This document shows, piece after piece, positions 16,222 through 24,901 of a stretch of 64,000 bases of DNA. Under the pieces are notes generated by a model. The model searched no databases. It was given only the letters and a program-made list of their open reading frames with translations, and was not told where the DNA came from. The DNA comes from Polyangiaceae bacterium (lineage in GTDB: Bacteria; Myxococcota_A; Polyangia; Polyangiales; Polyangiaceae), in the NCBI GenBank assembly GCA_019637295.1, contig JAHBVX010000011.1, positions 81,735 to 145,734 on the forward strand, given 5' to 3'. How positions within the stretch are numbered: the stretch's first letter is position 1; each line of letters opens with the position of its first letter. Position numbers and translations under genes: made by a program.

Positions 16222-18168
16222 CTACAGAGTTCGCTCGAACTGCATCGCCATCACCGCTTCGCGCGCCTGGCGGCCCACCATCTCCGCGTCCCGCTGAGCG
16301 GTGGCGAGTGCATCCGTGAGGGCTCGCAGGTGGTCCTCCTCGCGGGACAGCTCCGAGACGTAGCGCTCGCGCAGCCGCTGTTCGTCGCTGGACTGGCCGA
16401 GCGCCTTGAGGTTCTCGCGCAGGCGCTGTTGGTCCGCGTGGATGTGTTGGATCTCTGCTTGACGCGCCTCTGTTTCCGCGCGGAGCTCCGCGGCTCGAGA
16501 GAGCAGATCGGCGACCTGCTCGAGGGTCGCCCGGACGTCCTCGTCCAGGTACCGGCTCTGATACCAGACCTGGAGCTGCGCTCGATCCACGCTGAGCAGC
16601 GCCAGACGCTGCACGTCGTCCCCCCGCTCCTGTACCGAGAAGGTGTGCTCGCTGCGCGCCGACACGTCGAAACGAAAGCGGTAGTAGCTCCGGGTGGTCG
16701 CCACCGGCTCGGGCGTGTCCACCAGCTGGTGTCCCGTCTGGATTGGATGCTCGAGGAACAAGTCGATGGCGTCGTCGGTCTTGTTGCGGACTCGGTAGAT
16801 GGACTCGGTGACGATGTAGCGCTGCAGGAAGAGCGTGCCGTTCTGAATGGTGGAGCGGTGTACGGCGCGTTGGTGACTCCGGTGGTCGAGCGCGATGGTG
16901 CAGCCCAGCTCCACCGAGTAGGGCATCAGGCGCTCTTCCTTGGGCTTGAGGGTCTCGAGCATGGCCTCGCCGAGGTAGCGTTCACCCTCGAGCACGGTGA
17001 CGGGCCCCCCTTCCAGCGTCAAACCCGTGGTGTTCTCGAACAAGATGGCGCTCATCGGGTTGCTCTCGCGCACCGAGCGATTGAAGAGTGCGACGCGCTT
17101 TCCGCCGAAGGCGGTGGACAAGATGGGGACCAGCGCACTCTGGTTGCGCTTCACGGTCACCGGCCTCTCGATGGCGTACTCGAAGAGATCGCCTACCTTC
17201 TCCGTGCGCGTCTGGACGGCCATGGACTCGGACCGCGCCATGGTGCGTGGTGGCGCCTGCCGTGGCGCAGACGCCATGGGTGGGGCGGCGGGAGCAGGCC
17301 CGGCCTGCGGTGGAGGCGGTGCGAACGCGGCAGCCTCGTACAGCGCGTCCTCGATGACGGGCGGAGCGTAGGCCTCCTCTACCTCGACGCGAACCGTCGG
17401 GCGGCGCCGGTAGCGCGGTGAATACAGATCGTGAATGAACGACACCGGCAAGCCGGCGACCAAGCTCAGGCGCACGTCGTTCCAGTCTTCGTCCTGGGTG
17501 TTGTCCACCAGCGCCCAGCCCTGGATGAGCGGCTTGTCTTCGGACAGGATCACTCGATAGGAGGTCTTCCACACGGGGGTCTCGACCACGTAGCTGGCCA
17601 CCAACGGGCGGGTTCCCTCGCCCCGCGCGAAGATGGTGAGCCGCTTGAGGTCCTTCTTCTTCGCGCCAATGAGGATCTCGAGCAGGTGTCCGAGGTCTTT
17701 CTTCACGCTGTCGTCGAGCAGGCGCAGGCTCTTCAGCTCGAGCAACTCGAAGCTGCGCAGGCGCTCGCCGTCGCACAAGAGCACCAGGCGGTGAACGTGC
17801 AAGCTCTCCTGCTCGACACGACGCCACACGGTCTCTACACCGGCGACGGTGCCGGCGACGCGCTCGGAGCCGATCTCCACCTCGACGTGGGACCCCTTGA
17901 GCTGCTCGCACAGGCCGCTCAAGCTACCGCCGTCGGGCAAGCGAAACGCGACGTCTTCGAGGCGCTTCTCGGTCGGCTGCGTGGACTCGTAGCTGATGCT
18001 CGCGATGTGGCCGCCGCCCAGATCGAGGACGGTGAGGGACTTGAGCACGTCGTTCATCTCGGCGGACTTGAAGGCGAGATCCACCGAAGCATCGTCGGTG
18101 ACCTCGCCCTCTCGTTCGAAGAAGCCGACCCCGTGCTTGAACAGCACCACCTTGCGGATGGGGAGCAT
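16222..18168 (-). CDS. DUF4139-type protein with coiled-coil C-terminus
   Basis: 648 residues, no signal peptide. The N-terminus (PIRKVVLFKHGVGFFEREG) and the mid-region YVVETPVWKTSYRVIL, with GWALVDNTQDEDWNDVRLSLVAG, match the DUF4139/mucoidy-inhibitor-like group, where 'W...Y.......A.V.N.TgeDW..v.L.l.tg' is diagnostic. An Ala/Pro-rich insert covers about 290-330. Residues 530-640 form a long charged coiled coil. Biochemical function is unknown. The ATG at 18168 aligns with the domain start. First gene of a four-gene minus-strand set. Confidence 0.8.
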   Translation of the reverse strand: MLPIRKVVLFKHGVGFFEREGEVTDDASVDLAFKSAEMNDVLKSLTVLDLGGGHIASISYESTQPTEKRLEDVAFRLPDGGSLSGLCEQLKGSHVEVEIGSERVAGTVAGVETVWRRVEQESLHVHRLVLLCDGERLRSFELLELKSLRLLDDSVKKDLGHLLEILIGAKKKDLKRLTIFARGEGTRPLVASYVVETPVWKTSYRVILSEDKPLIQGWALVDNTQDEDWNDVRLSLVAGLPVSFIHDLYSPRYRRRPTVRVEVEEAYAPPVIEDALYEAAAFAPPPPQAGPAPAAPPMASAPRQAPPRTMARSESMAVQTRTEKVGDLFEYAIERPVTVKRNQSALVPILSTAFGGKRVALFNRSVRESNPMSAILFENTTGLTLEGGPVTVLEGERYLGEAMLETLKPKEERLMPYSVELGCTIALDHRSHQRAVHRSTIQNGTLFLQRYIVTESIYRVRNKTDDAIDLFLEHPIQTGHQLVDTPEPVATTRSYYRFRFDVSARSEHTFSVQERGDDVQRLALLSVDRAQLQVWYQSRYLDEDVRATLEQVADLLSRAAELRAETEARQAEIQHIHADQQRLRENLKALGQSSDEQRLRERYVSELSREEDHLRALTDALATAQRDAEMVGRQAREAVMAMQFERTL

Positions 18169-18277
18169 GGCCGGATGATGGCCAATCGCGCGCGAGCTGG
18201 AAAGGAGCCAGGCAAAAGTGAGCAAATAGGCAGGCTTCGCCCCTGCTCCCCGGCTGTCCGGCTCGGGGGCTTTGCGC

Positions 18278-18293
18278 TATCCTGACGCGCCGC
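18278..18293 (+). promoter_or_regulatory. Leaderless-type -10 box for Ser/Thr kinase gene
   Basis: TATCCT (18278-18283) ends 10 nt before the ATG at 18294. Confidence 0.35.
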
Positions 18294-20768
18294 ATGTCCG
18301 ATTCCAAGAAGGACGAGATCAGCCAGGCCGACACCGCCTTCGTCCTTCGCGAGAGCGAGGTCGCGTTGATCGACGAGTCGGGCAGCCTGCAGAGCCAGCT
18401 CGCCACCCTCGAGGTCAGCTCTTCGCCGGGCAGCCCGGCCCCCGCACCGTCCAAGCTCGCTTCCCGCTACGAGATCCTCGCGCTGCTCGGCGCGGGAGCC
18501 ATGGGCAGCGTCTACCGCGCACGGGACGCCGAGCTCGACGAGCTGGTCGCGCTCAAGATGTTGAGGGCGGACCTGATCCAGAGCGCCGCCATGCTGGAGC
18601 TGTTCCGGCGGGAGGTGAAGCTGTCCCGCCGCATCGCGCATCCCAACGTCGCGCGCGTGTTCGACATCGGCGAGCACGATGGACGCAAGTTCCTCACCAT
18701 GGAGCTGATCGAGGGTGAGAGCCTGCGCGAACTCTTCGAGCGCGCTGGGCGGTTCGACACGAGGCGTGCCATCGAGATCGGGCTCGGGATCTGCGCCGGG
18801 CTCGAGGCGGCTCACGCCGCCGGCGTCGTCCATCGGGACCTGAAGCCGGACAACGTGATGATCGTGAGGGTGGATGGTCGGCCGGTGGTGATGGACTTCG
18901 GCATCGCGCGTGCGGTGGCGAGCGCCGGGGACGCCACGGCAACCACCGGTACCATGGTGGGGACCCCAGCCTACATGGCGCCCGAGCAGGTGGAGGCCGC
19001 GCGCGACATCGACGGCCGCGCGGATCTCTACGCCTTTGGCGCGATGCTGTTCGAGCTGGTGACCGGGAGACTGCCGTTCGAGGGCGACAGCGCGCTAGCG
19101 GTGGCGGCCAAGCGCCTGACCACCGCAGCTCCCGATGTGCGGGCGTACCGCCCCGAGCTGCCCGAGGCGCTCGCGTTCCTGCTGCATCGCTGTCTGGCTC
19201 GCCTGCCGAGCGAGCGCTTCGAGTCGGCTCGCGAGCTGTCCCAGGCGCTCGCGGAGCTGCAGTCCATCGCGCCAGCGGAGCCTTCGCGCCCCGCTCGGCG
19301 CAACCCCACGCACGACCTGGAGCGGGATCGCAGCGTCGCGGTCCTGCCGCTGTTCAATCAGGGTCCAGCGGAGGACGACTACATCGCTGGCGGGCTGACG
19401 GAGGACCTCGTCGACAACTTGAGCACGACCCGCGGGCTGCGCGTGCGCCCGCTCGGCACCGCATCCCGGTTCGCCGGTGCGGAGGTCGACCCCTGCGAGG
19501 CTGGGCGGGAGCTCGGCGTCGAGGTCGTCGTCAGCGGCTCGGTGCGGCGACGGGGAGCCGGCCTTCGCATCACCGCGCGGGTCGTGAGCGTGGCCGATGG
19601 GTTTCAGCTCTGGATGGAGCGCTTCGACTGCACGACCGCGGAGGTGTTCCGCGTCAGCGACGAGCTGACCGCCGCGGTCGCCAAGAGCCTCACCGTCTCC
19701 GCTGGCGCGGCTCCCCGCGCCGCGGCGGTGGATCCCATCGCCATCGAGCTGTACCTGCGCGGCCGAGCCCAGGCGGGCAAGTTGGGTTACACGCCGCTGC
19801 TCGAGGCGGTGCAGCTGCTGCAGGAGAGCCACGAGCGGCTGCCGGAGGATCCCAAGATCCTGGTGGCGCTCGCGCGAGCCGTCGCTCGACTCAGCTTCTT
19901 CGTCACGGACCCCTCCGACGGCGCGCGAATCGCCGAGCAGATGGCGGGTCTGCTGCCCAAGGTGGAGTCCCTCGCGCCGGATCTCCCGGAGGCCAACTCG
20001 GTCCGGGCCTACATTCGCTTCTCGGAGGGCGACTTTGCCGCTGCGTTCCCGCTGGTGATGCGCGCGCTGGCGAAGGCACCCGCGCTGGTCGAAGCGCACG
20101 AGCTGCGGGGACGGATCCTGGTCGAGACGGGACCTGTCGAGCGGGGGCTGGAGTCCCTCGAGCGGGCGCTGTTCCTCGACCCCTCACTCGAGAACATCGC
20201 GATCGAGCGGGCGCGAGTCCTCGGGATGGTGGGTCGGGCGCCTGAAGCCGAGGGAGTCCTGCTGGCGAGCAGCGACACCTCACACTCGGTGGCCATGACG
20301 CTCGTGGCGCGCTTTCTGGCTTGGGGTCTCCCGATCCAGACCTCGCTCGACGTGGTAAGGCGAGAGCTCGCGTCGGGCCCGGCGGCGGGTCCGCGGATGC
20401 TGCTCGCCTTCGCCCTGGACGTACTCGAGCAGGGTCGTGTGAGCCCGGAGGCGCAGCAAACCCTGCATCGGATCGCCGACACACCCGGGAGGCCGCCGCG
20501 GGGGCGCGCCTTCATGTATCAGATCCTCACGGAGCTGCACTTGGCGGTGGGCGAGATCGACGCGGCGATGGACGCGCTCAGCCTCGCGGTGGACGCGGGT
20601 TTCATCGACTGGGTCTGGTGCGAGCGCTGCCCTCTGCTCGAGCGCGCCCACGCCCATCCCCGCTTCGCGACCCTCGCCCGGCGCATCCGGGAGCGCGCCG
20701 AGGTCGTTCAGCGACTCGAGCTCGCGCCGACGGACTCGATGGTGTCGAGCTCACGTCCGCTGGGCTGA
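18294..20768 (+). CDS. Ser/Thr protein kinase with TolB/FlgO-like domain and TPRs
   Basis: 824 residues. The Pkn2-type kinase domain covers about 59-320: glycine loop GAGAMGS, K88, HRDLKPDN (D182), DFG (201-203) and MAPE (228-231), all intact, so it should be active. From residue 347 (SVAVLPLFNQG...GLTEDLVDNLS...VVVSGSVRRRG) there is the TolB/FlgO-like domain often found in adenylate-cyclase-like and kinase sensors. Helical repeats of TPR type fill about 480-800. No transmembrane segment is visible, so it is likely cytoplasmic. The partner is unknown; a DUF4139 gene stands back to back with it. Confidence 0.92.
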   Translation: MSDSKKDEISQADTAFVLRESEVALIDESGSLQSQLATLEVSSSPGSPAPAPSKLASRYEILALLGAGAMGSVYRARDAELDELVALKMLRADLIQSAAMLELFRREVKLSRRIAHPNVARVFDIGEHDGRKFLTMELIEGESLRELFERAGRFDTRRAIEIGLGICAGLEAAHAAGVVHRDLKPDNVMIVRVDGRPVVMDFGIARAVASAGDATATTGTMVGTPAYMAPEQVEAARDIDGRADLYAFGAMLFELVTGRLPFEGDSALAVAAKRLTTAAPDVRAYRPELPEALAFLLHRCLARLPSERFESARELSQALAELQSIAPAEPSRPARRNPTHDLERDRSVAVLPLFNQGPAEDDYIAGGLTEDLVDNLSTTRGLRVRPLGTASRFAGAEVDPCEAGRELGVEVVVSGSVRRRGAGLRITARVVSVADGFQLWMERFDCTTAEVFRVSDELTAAVAKSLTVSAGAAPRAAAVDPIAIELYLRGRAQAGKLGYTPLLEAVQLLQESHERLPEDPKILVALARAVARLSFFVTDPSDGARIAEQMAGLLPKVESLAPDLPEANSVRAYIRFSEGDFAAAFPLVMRALAKAPALVEAHELRGRILVETGPVERGLESLERALFLDPSLENIAIERARVLGMVGRAPEAEGVLLASSDTSHSVAMTLVARFLAWGLPIQTSLDVVRRELASGPAAGPRMLLAFALDVLEQGRVSPEAQQTLHRIADTPGRPPRGRAFMYQILTELHLAVGEIDAAMDALSLAVDAGFIDWVWCERCPLLERAHAHPRFATLARRIRERAEVVQRLELAPTDSMVSSSRPLG

Positions 20769-20823
20769 CCGTTGGGTGCATAGTGCAGTGATCGCGAGTC
20801 TCCTCCAAGGGTCGGGCCTGGTG

Positions 20824-20836
20824 TAGCCTGCGGGAC
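20824..20836 (+). promoter_or_regulatory. Leaderless-type -10 box for small lipoprotein
   Basis: TAGCCT (20824-20829) ends 7 nt before the ATG at 20837. Confidence 0.4.
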
Positions 20837-21430
20837 ATGAAGAAGTCCGGCACCCTGCTCTCGATGGTTGCGCTGCTGTGCGTCCTGCTCGCCTGCAAGA
20901 TGATGGGCGGAGGCAAGAGCTATCCCGACTCGACGGATGGCCTGAAGCAGCTCGCCACTGACCTGCGCAGCGCCGACGCCGCTGAGGGCGCCAAGCTCGG
21001 GAAGGACCTCGCCTTGCCCGATCCGAGCGCGTTCTTCAGCGCCACCTTCGGCGCCGAACACGCCGCGAAGCTGGCCTCGGACTACGCCGTGGACGTGCCG
21101 AAGCTGCCGACCATCAACGGCTTCTTCAAGATGGCGGAGTCGAACGGCAAGACCGAGCTGCTGATCGAGCGCCACACCAGCCCGGACGACGACGAAGCCA
21201 ACGCTCTGCAGGAGTCCGCCTTGCGGGCCATGAAGACCCCGGTGGCGCTGTACACCATCAACTGCGTCGAGCCCGGAAAGACGATCGGCTCGAGCCTATG
21301 GTCGTTCGCGTACGTGGATGGCAAGTTCCGCTACCTCGGCAAGCTCAAGGCGCTCAAGCCCGGGGCGAGCCCGATCGACGAGCTGAGCAAGAAGGACGTC
21401 AAGGCCGCGCTGGGTGGCGGAGGGGAGTGA
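20837..21430 (+). CDS. Small lipoprotein, unknown function
   Basis: 197 residues. Signal peptide MKKSGTLLSMVALLCVLLAC with lipobox LLAC. The mature part begins KMMGGGKSYPDSTDGLKQL and is mixed alpha/beta with two Cys. No recognised family. It ends 2 bp before the stop of the convergent NHL-like gene, so the two transcripts must overlap or end inside each other. Confidence 0.75.
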   Translation: MKKSGTLLSMVALLCVLLACKMMGGGKSYPDSTDGLKQLATDLRSADAAEGAKLGKDLALPDPSAFFSATFGAEHAAKLASDYAVDVPKLPTINGFFKMAESNGKTELLIERHTSPDDDEANALQESALRAMKTPVALYTINCVEPGKTIGSSLWSFAYVDGKFRYLGKLKALKPGASPIDELSKKDVKAALGGGGE

Positions 21431-21432
21431 GC

Positions 21433-22653
21433 TCAGGGGGTGACGGGCTCGATGCGCCGCACCCGTGACGTGGCCATGTCCACGAGATAGAGCTTCTGGT
21501 CGGGCCCGAGCGCGATACCCGCCAGCGTGTTCGCGGGCAGGCCCGTGTCGAGCGTGCGCAGGGGCTGCCCATCTCGCGCGAAGGCGTGGATCTTCCCCGT
21601 CGCGTGGTCCGAGACGAACAGCACGCCGTCTGCCAGCGCGAGGCCGCTCGGGGCCTCGAGCTGGCCCGGGGGCACGACCTCCGTGAGCGACGCACCGTCC
21701 ATCCGCTTCTTCACGAAGAAGGCGTCCTGGATGAACAGGTCTGCGGCCTCGCTGCCCGTGTTGGTATCGAGCACGACCACGCGCTTGTTCCCCGTGTCGG
21801 CGACGTAGAGCAGACCAGTGGCCTTGTCGAGCTCGACGTGGCTCATCACCTCCGGTACGCGGGCGAGCTGCCCGTCCACGTAGCGATGGAGGGTTCCGTC
21901 CGAGTGGTCGTCGCCTCCGGGCGGGTGCGGCGCCATGAAGTCGTAGCGGTCGATGGCGCCGCTCTGGCCGTTGAAGCACCAGTACACGTTGTCCTTGTCG
22001 TGTGCGATGCCCATGCAGTCCGGCGTGCCGTGGAGCATGTCGAGGTGCGAGCCGTTGGGGACGAAATTGTAGCCCGGCGGTGTGGAGTGGTTCTTGGCGA
22101 AGATGTCTGGATCGCTCGACCACAGGGTGGGGCCCATGTAGTCCACCACGTCGTCTTCGAAGTTGCCCGTGCGTGCCTCGCCGCAGGTAGCGAAGGTGTC
22201 CCCAGGGCCGAACGCGATGCTCGTGGCCCGGCGCATGAAGTGCCAAGCGTTGGTGTCCTTCTTCCAGACGCTGGTGGGGGCGGGACCGGTAGCGTCCGTG
22301 ATGATCACCACGCTGCTCTCCAGCGACGTGCAGCCCTGCTTGATCGTCGACGTGCAGGGAGTGCCGTCGTAGACCGGTCGCATCACGGCCCACAGCTCGC
22401 CGGGTCGCGCGGGGTTGAAGTCCAGATCGGTGGCGACGCGATCCAGCGGGGGCTCCCACAGCTCCACGTAGCTGACCCCGGCCGGGCTCCCGTCGGCGCC
22501 GAGCTGCCAGCCCGGGGCTGCCGCCGCGCCGCCGCCGCTGCCCCCGCCCCCACCCGCGCCGGCCCCACCGCCGGAGGCCCCACCGCTGCTGCCCCCGCTG
22601 CCACAGGCCAGAGCCAAAAGTGCCGAACCCACGAGGAAGGAGCGCTGATACAT
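21433..22653 (-). CDS. Lipoprotein with NHL/SMP-30-like beta-propeller
   Basis: 406 residues from the ATG at 22653. The signal peptide ends in ALAC, a slightly atypical lipobox, and is followed by a Gly/Ser/Ala linker to about residue 45. The rest has repeated beta-propeller blades, for example ATGLLYVADTGNKRVVVLD and SGLALADGVLFVSDHATGKI, typical of NHL/SMP-30 type folds. It may bind ligands or have lactonase-like activity, but no catalytic set can be assigned. TACGCT lies 27 nt upstream as a possible -10. Confidence 0.8.
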   Translation of the reverse strand: MYQRSFLVGSALLALACGSGGSSGGASGGGAGAGGGGGSGGGAAAAPGWQLGADGSPAGVSYVELWEPPLDRVATDLDFNPARPGELWAVMRPVYDGTPCTSTIKQGCTSLESSVVIITDATGPAPTSVWKKDTNAWHFMRRATSIAFGPGDTFATCGEARTGNFEDDVVDYMGPTLWSSDPDIFAKNHSTPPGYNFVPNGSHLDMLHGTPDCMGIAHDKDNVYWCFNGQSGAIDRYDFMAPHPPGGDDHSDGTLHRYVDGQLARVPEVMSHVELDKATGLLYVADTGNKRVVVLDTNTGSEAADLFIQDAFFVKKRMDGASLTEVVPPGQLEAPSGLALADGVLFVSDHATGKIHAFARDGQPLRTLDTGLPANTLAGIALGPDQKLYLVDMATSRVRRIEPVTP

Positions 22654-22811
22654 GACGGCGGTCAACCTGGAACGAAACCCAGCGTAGCGCAAGGCGCTTT
22701 GGCAACGCGGCCCCGGTGACGCGCCGAAATCCCGGGCTCGCCGGGTGAGCGCGACGTCGCGCTGGAGTATGCGCGAGCCTCGGGTAAACTCCCGCCCCCT
22801 GAATCGCTGCC

Positions 22812-24026
22812 ATGCCAAACCATGCCTTTCCCAACCGGATCGTCCTCCACGTCGCGGGCGTCGACCGTCCGGGAGTGACCTCGCGGCTCACCGGCATCAT
22901 CGCGAACGAGAACGCTCAGCTCGTCAACATCGGGCAGAGCGTGCTGCACGGCTACCTGACCCTGTCGGCCATCGTGGACATCCCCGAGGAGTCCAACGCT
23001 CTGCGTCAGATCCTGTTCGCCGTGAGCGAGCTGGGGTTGAGGCTCGAGGTCAGCGCCTTCCAGCCCGGAGCTAGCGCGCCTCCCCCGGCGCGCGTCCCTG
23101 GACTGTGCGTGACCGCGCTGGGGGATCTCGCGGATGGTGCTGCCGTCGCCCGCATCACCCGCGAGATGGCGTCCCGCAAGATGAACATCGGAGAGATTCG
23201 CTCGCTGAGCGAGGAGGGCCTCTCCGGGCTCGAGCTGATCTGCGATCTCGACGCCAGCACGGAGCTCGGGACGGCTGAGCTGTCCGACCTTCGCGGCAAC
23301 TTCCTGCGCCTGGGCAGCGAGCTCGGCATCGACATCGCCGTACAGCGCGATGACATCTTTCGGCGCAACAAACGGCTGGTCTGCATGGACGTGGATTCCA
23401 CCTTCGTCCGAGGCGAGTTCATCGACGAGCTCGCGGGGTTGGCCGGGGTGAAGGAGCGCGTGGCGGAGATCACCGCCCGCGCCATGCGAGGCGAGCTCAA
23501 CTTCCAGACCGCGCTCACCGAGCGCGTGAAGCTGCTCGAGGGGCTCAGCTTCGGTCGGGCCAAGGAGCTGTCCGAGCAGGTCGAGCTGACCCCGGGGGCG
23601 GACCGTTTCGTGAAGATCCTCAAGAGCCTCGGCTTTCGGGTAGGACTCGTGAGCGGCGGCTTCGACTTCTTCGTGGACGAGCTGAAGAGCCGCCATGGTC
23701 TGGACTTCGCGTTCTCGAACGAGCTCGAGGTGCAAGACGGCGTCATCACCGGGAGGCTGCAAGGCAGCATCGTGGACGGAGCGCGCAAGGCGCAGGTCTT
23801 GAAAGACATGGCGAAGGTCTACAAGGTGCGTCTCGAGCAGACCGTCGCGATCGGCGACGGCGCCAACGACATGCTCATGCTGCAGCAAGCGGGTCTCGGG
23901 ATTGCCTTTCGCGCCAAGCCGAAGCTCCAGGCCGTCGCGGACATGAGCCTCAACCACCATGAGCGCCTCGATACGTTGCTGTTCCTGATGGGCTTCACCT
24001 CGCGGGATCTGGCGAGCGTCTCGTGA
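22812..24026 (+). CDS. serB: Phosphoserine phosphatase with N-terminal ACT domains
   Basis: 404 residues. Two ACT-like regions occupy about 1-180 (FPNRIVLHVAGVDRPGVTSRLTGI opens the first, given in two parts here as HVAGVDRPG plus SRLTGI). The HAD core starts at DVDST (D193, D195), then SGGFDFF for the second motif and the GDGANDMLM loop for the last. It converts O-phosphoserine to serine, the final step of serine synthesis; the ACT domains suggest allosteric control by an amino acid. TAAACT at 22785-22790 could be its -10. An unknown gene follows after 4 nt. Confidence 0.93.
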   Translation: MPNHAFPNRIVLHVAGVDRPGVTSRLTGIIANENAQLVNIGQSVLHGYLTLSAIVDIPEESNALRQILFAVSELGLRLEVSAFQPGASAPPPARVPGLCVTALGDLADGAAVARITREMASRKMNIGEIRSLSEEGLSGLELICDLDASTELGTAELSDLRGNFLRLGSELGIDIAVQRDDIFRRNKRLVCMDVDSTFVRGEFIDELAGLAGVKERVAEITARAMRGELNFQTALTERVKLLEGLSFGRAKELSEQVELTPGADRFVKILKSLGFRVGLVSGGFDFFVDELKSRHGLDFAFSNELEVQDGVITGRLQGSIVDGARKAQVLKDMAKVYKVRLEQTVAIGDGANDMLMLQQAGLGIAFRAKPKLQAVADMSLNHHERLDTLLFLMGFTSRDLASVS

Positions 24027-24030
24027 GCGC

Positions 24031-24786
24031 ATGATGGCCGGACGACCCCGAGCCCTGCCGCTCGTCGCTTCCGGGGAGGAGCTCGACGGCGTCGCCCCGG
24101 TCGCCTTCGAGCGCGCTGCGCGGCGAGCGACCCCGGGAGACTCGGTTCATCGGGGTCTCGTTCGGGTGGCGCTCACCATCGCCGCTCACGCCGTGCAGCA
24201 GTGCGTCGCTCCGGGGGGCCGAGGCCCGCTGCAGGCCGCGCTGCAGCTCGCCGAGCAATGGGCGGACGGGGCGGCCAGCGAGGCCGCGGTCAAGAAGGCC
24301 CGCAGCGAGGCGTTCGCGGCTTCCGTCGCTGCCGAGCGACTCACCGTGGGCGCCATCGCGGAGCTGCTCGGAGCCGCCGCTACCAAGCGACACACGGCGA
24401 TCGACGTCCACGCGGACAGCACCGTGCTCCGGCACGTCGGACTCGGGGCGTACTACGCGACCAGCGCCGTGCTGTGCGCGCTCGATGGCGTGAGTGAGCC
24501 CAAGGCGCTGTGTCACGCGCTGCCCCAAGCGGCCGGCGCCATCGCCTATCATCTCACCGCCCTCGGTCCGGCGCGCTCGCAGGAGCTGCGCAGTCGCGCC
24601 CTGGAGCAGGCGAGCTGGGAGGCCGAGCGACCTTTCGCGCCGGCGCACCATCCGGCGGAGGCCATCGCGCTGCAGCTCTTTCACGAGTATCTCGGGGCGG
24701 GCTGGAAGGACCGCAGCGATGGCCTCCGGCTCGGCTTCGCGGAGCTGGCAGAGTGGGCTCTGCCGCCCCAGCTGCGAGCCAGCTGA
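24031..24786 (+). CDS. Conserved-looking protein of unknown function
   Basis: 251 residues, starting 4 nt after serB (ATG at 24031, or 24034). Ala-rich and helical, with no signal peptide. It has one His/Asp cluster (KRHTAIDVHADSTVLRHVG) around residues 112-130 and an Arg/Glu-rich C-terminus. I do not recognise the family. Tight coupling to serB is the only clue to role. Confidence 0.7.
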   Translation: MMAGRPRALPLVASGEELDGVAPVAFERAARRATPGDSVHRGLVRVALTIAAHAVQQCVAPGGRGPLQAALQLAEQWADGAASEAAVKKARSEAFAASVAAERLTVGAIAELLGAAATKRHTAIDVHADSTVLRHVGLGAYYATSAVLCALDGVSEPKALCHALPQAAGAIAYHLTALGPARSQELRSRALEQASWEAERPFAPAHHPAEAIALQLFHEYLGAGWKDRSDGLRLGFAELAEWALPPQLRAS

Positions 24787-24901
24787 GCGAGCTTGGCGCT
24801 GGTCAGCGAGAAGAGCCCCGCGAACGAGCGTCACGAGAACGTCACTGCCTCTCGGCGTGTTCGGTTTGCGACGCGGGCACTGTTGGGTCAGGCTCGCCGC
24901 C

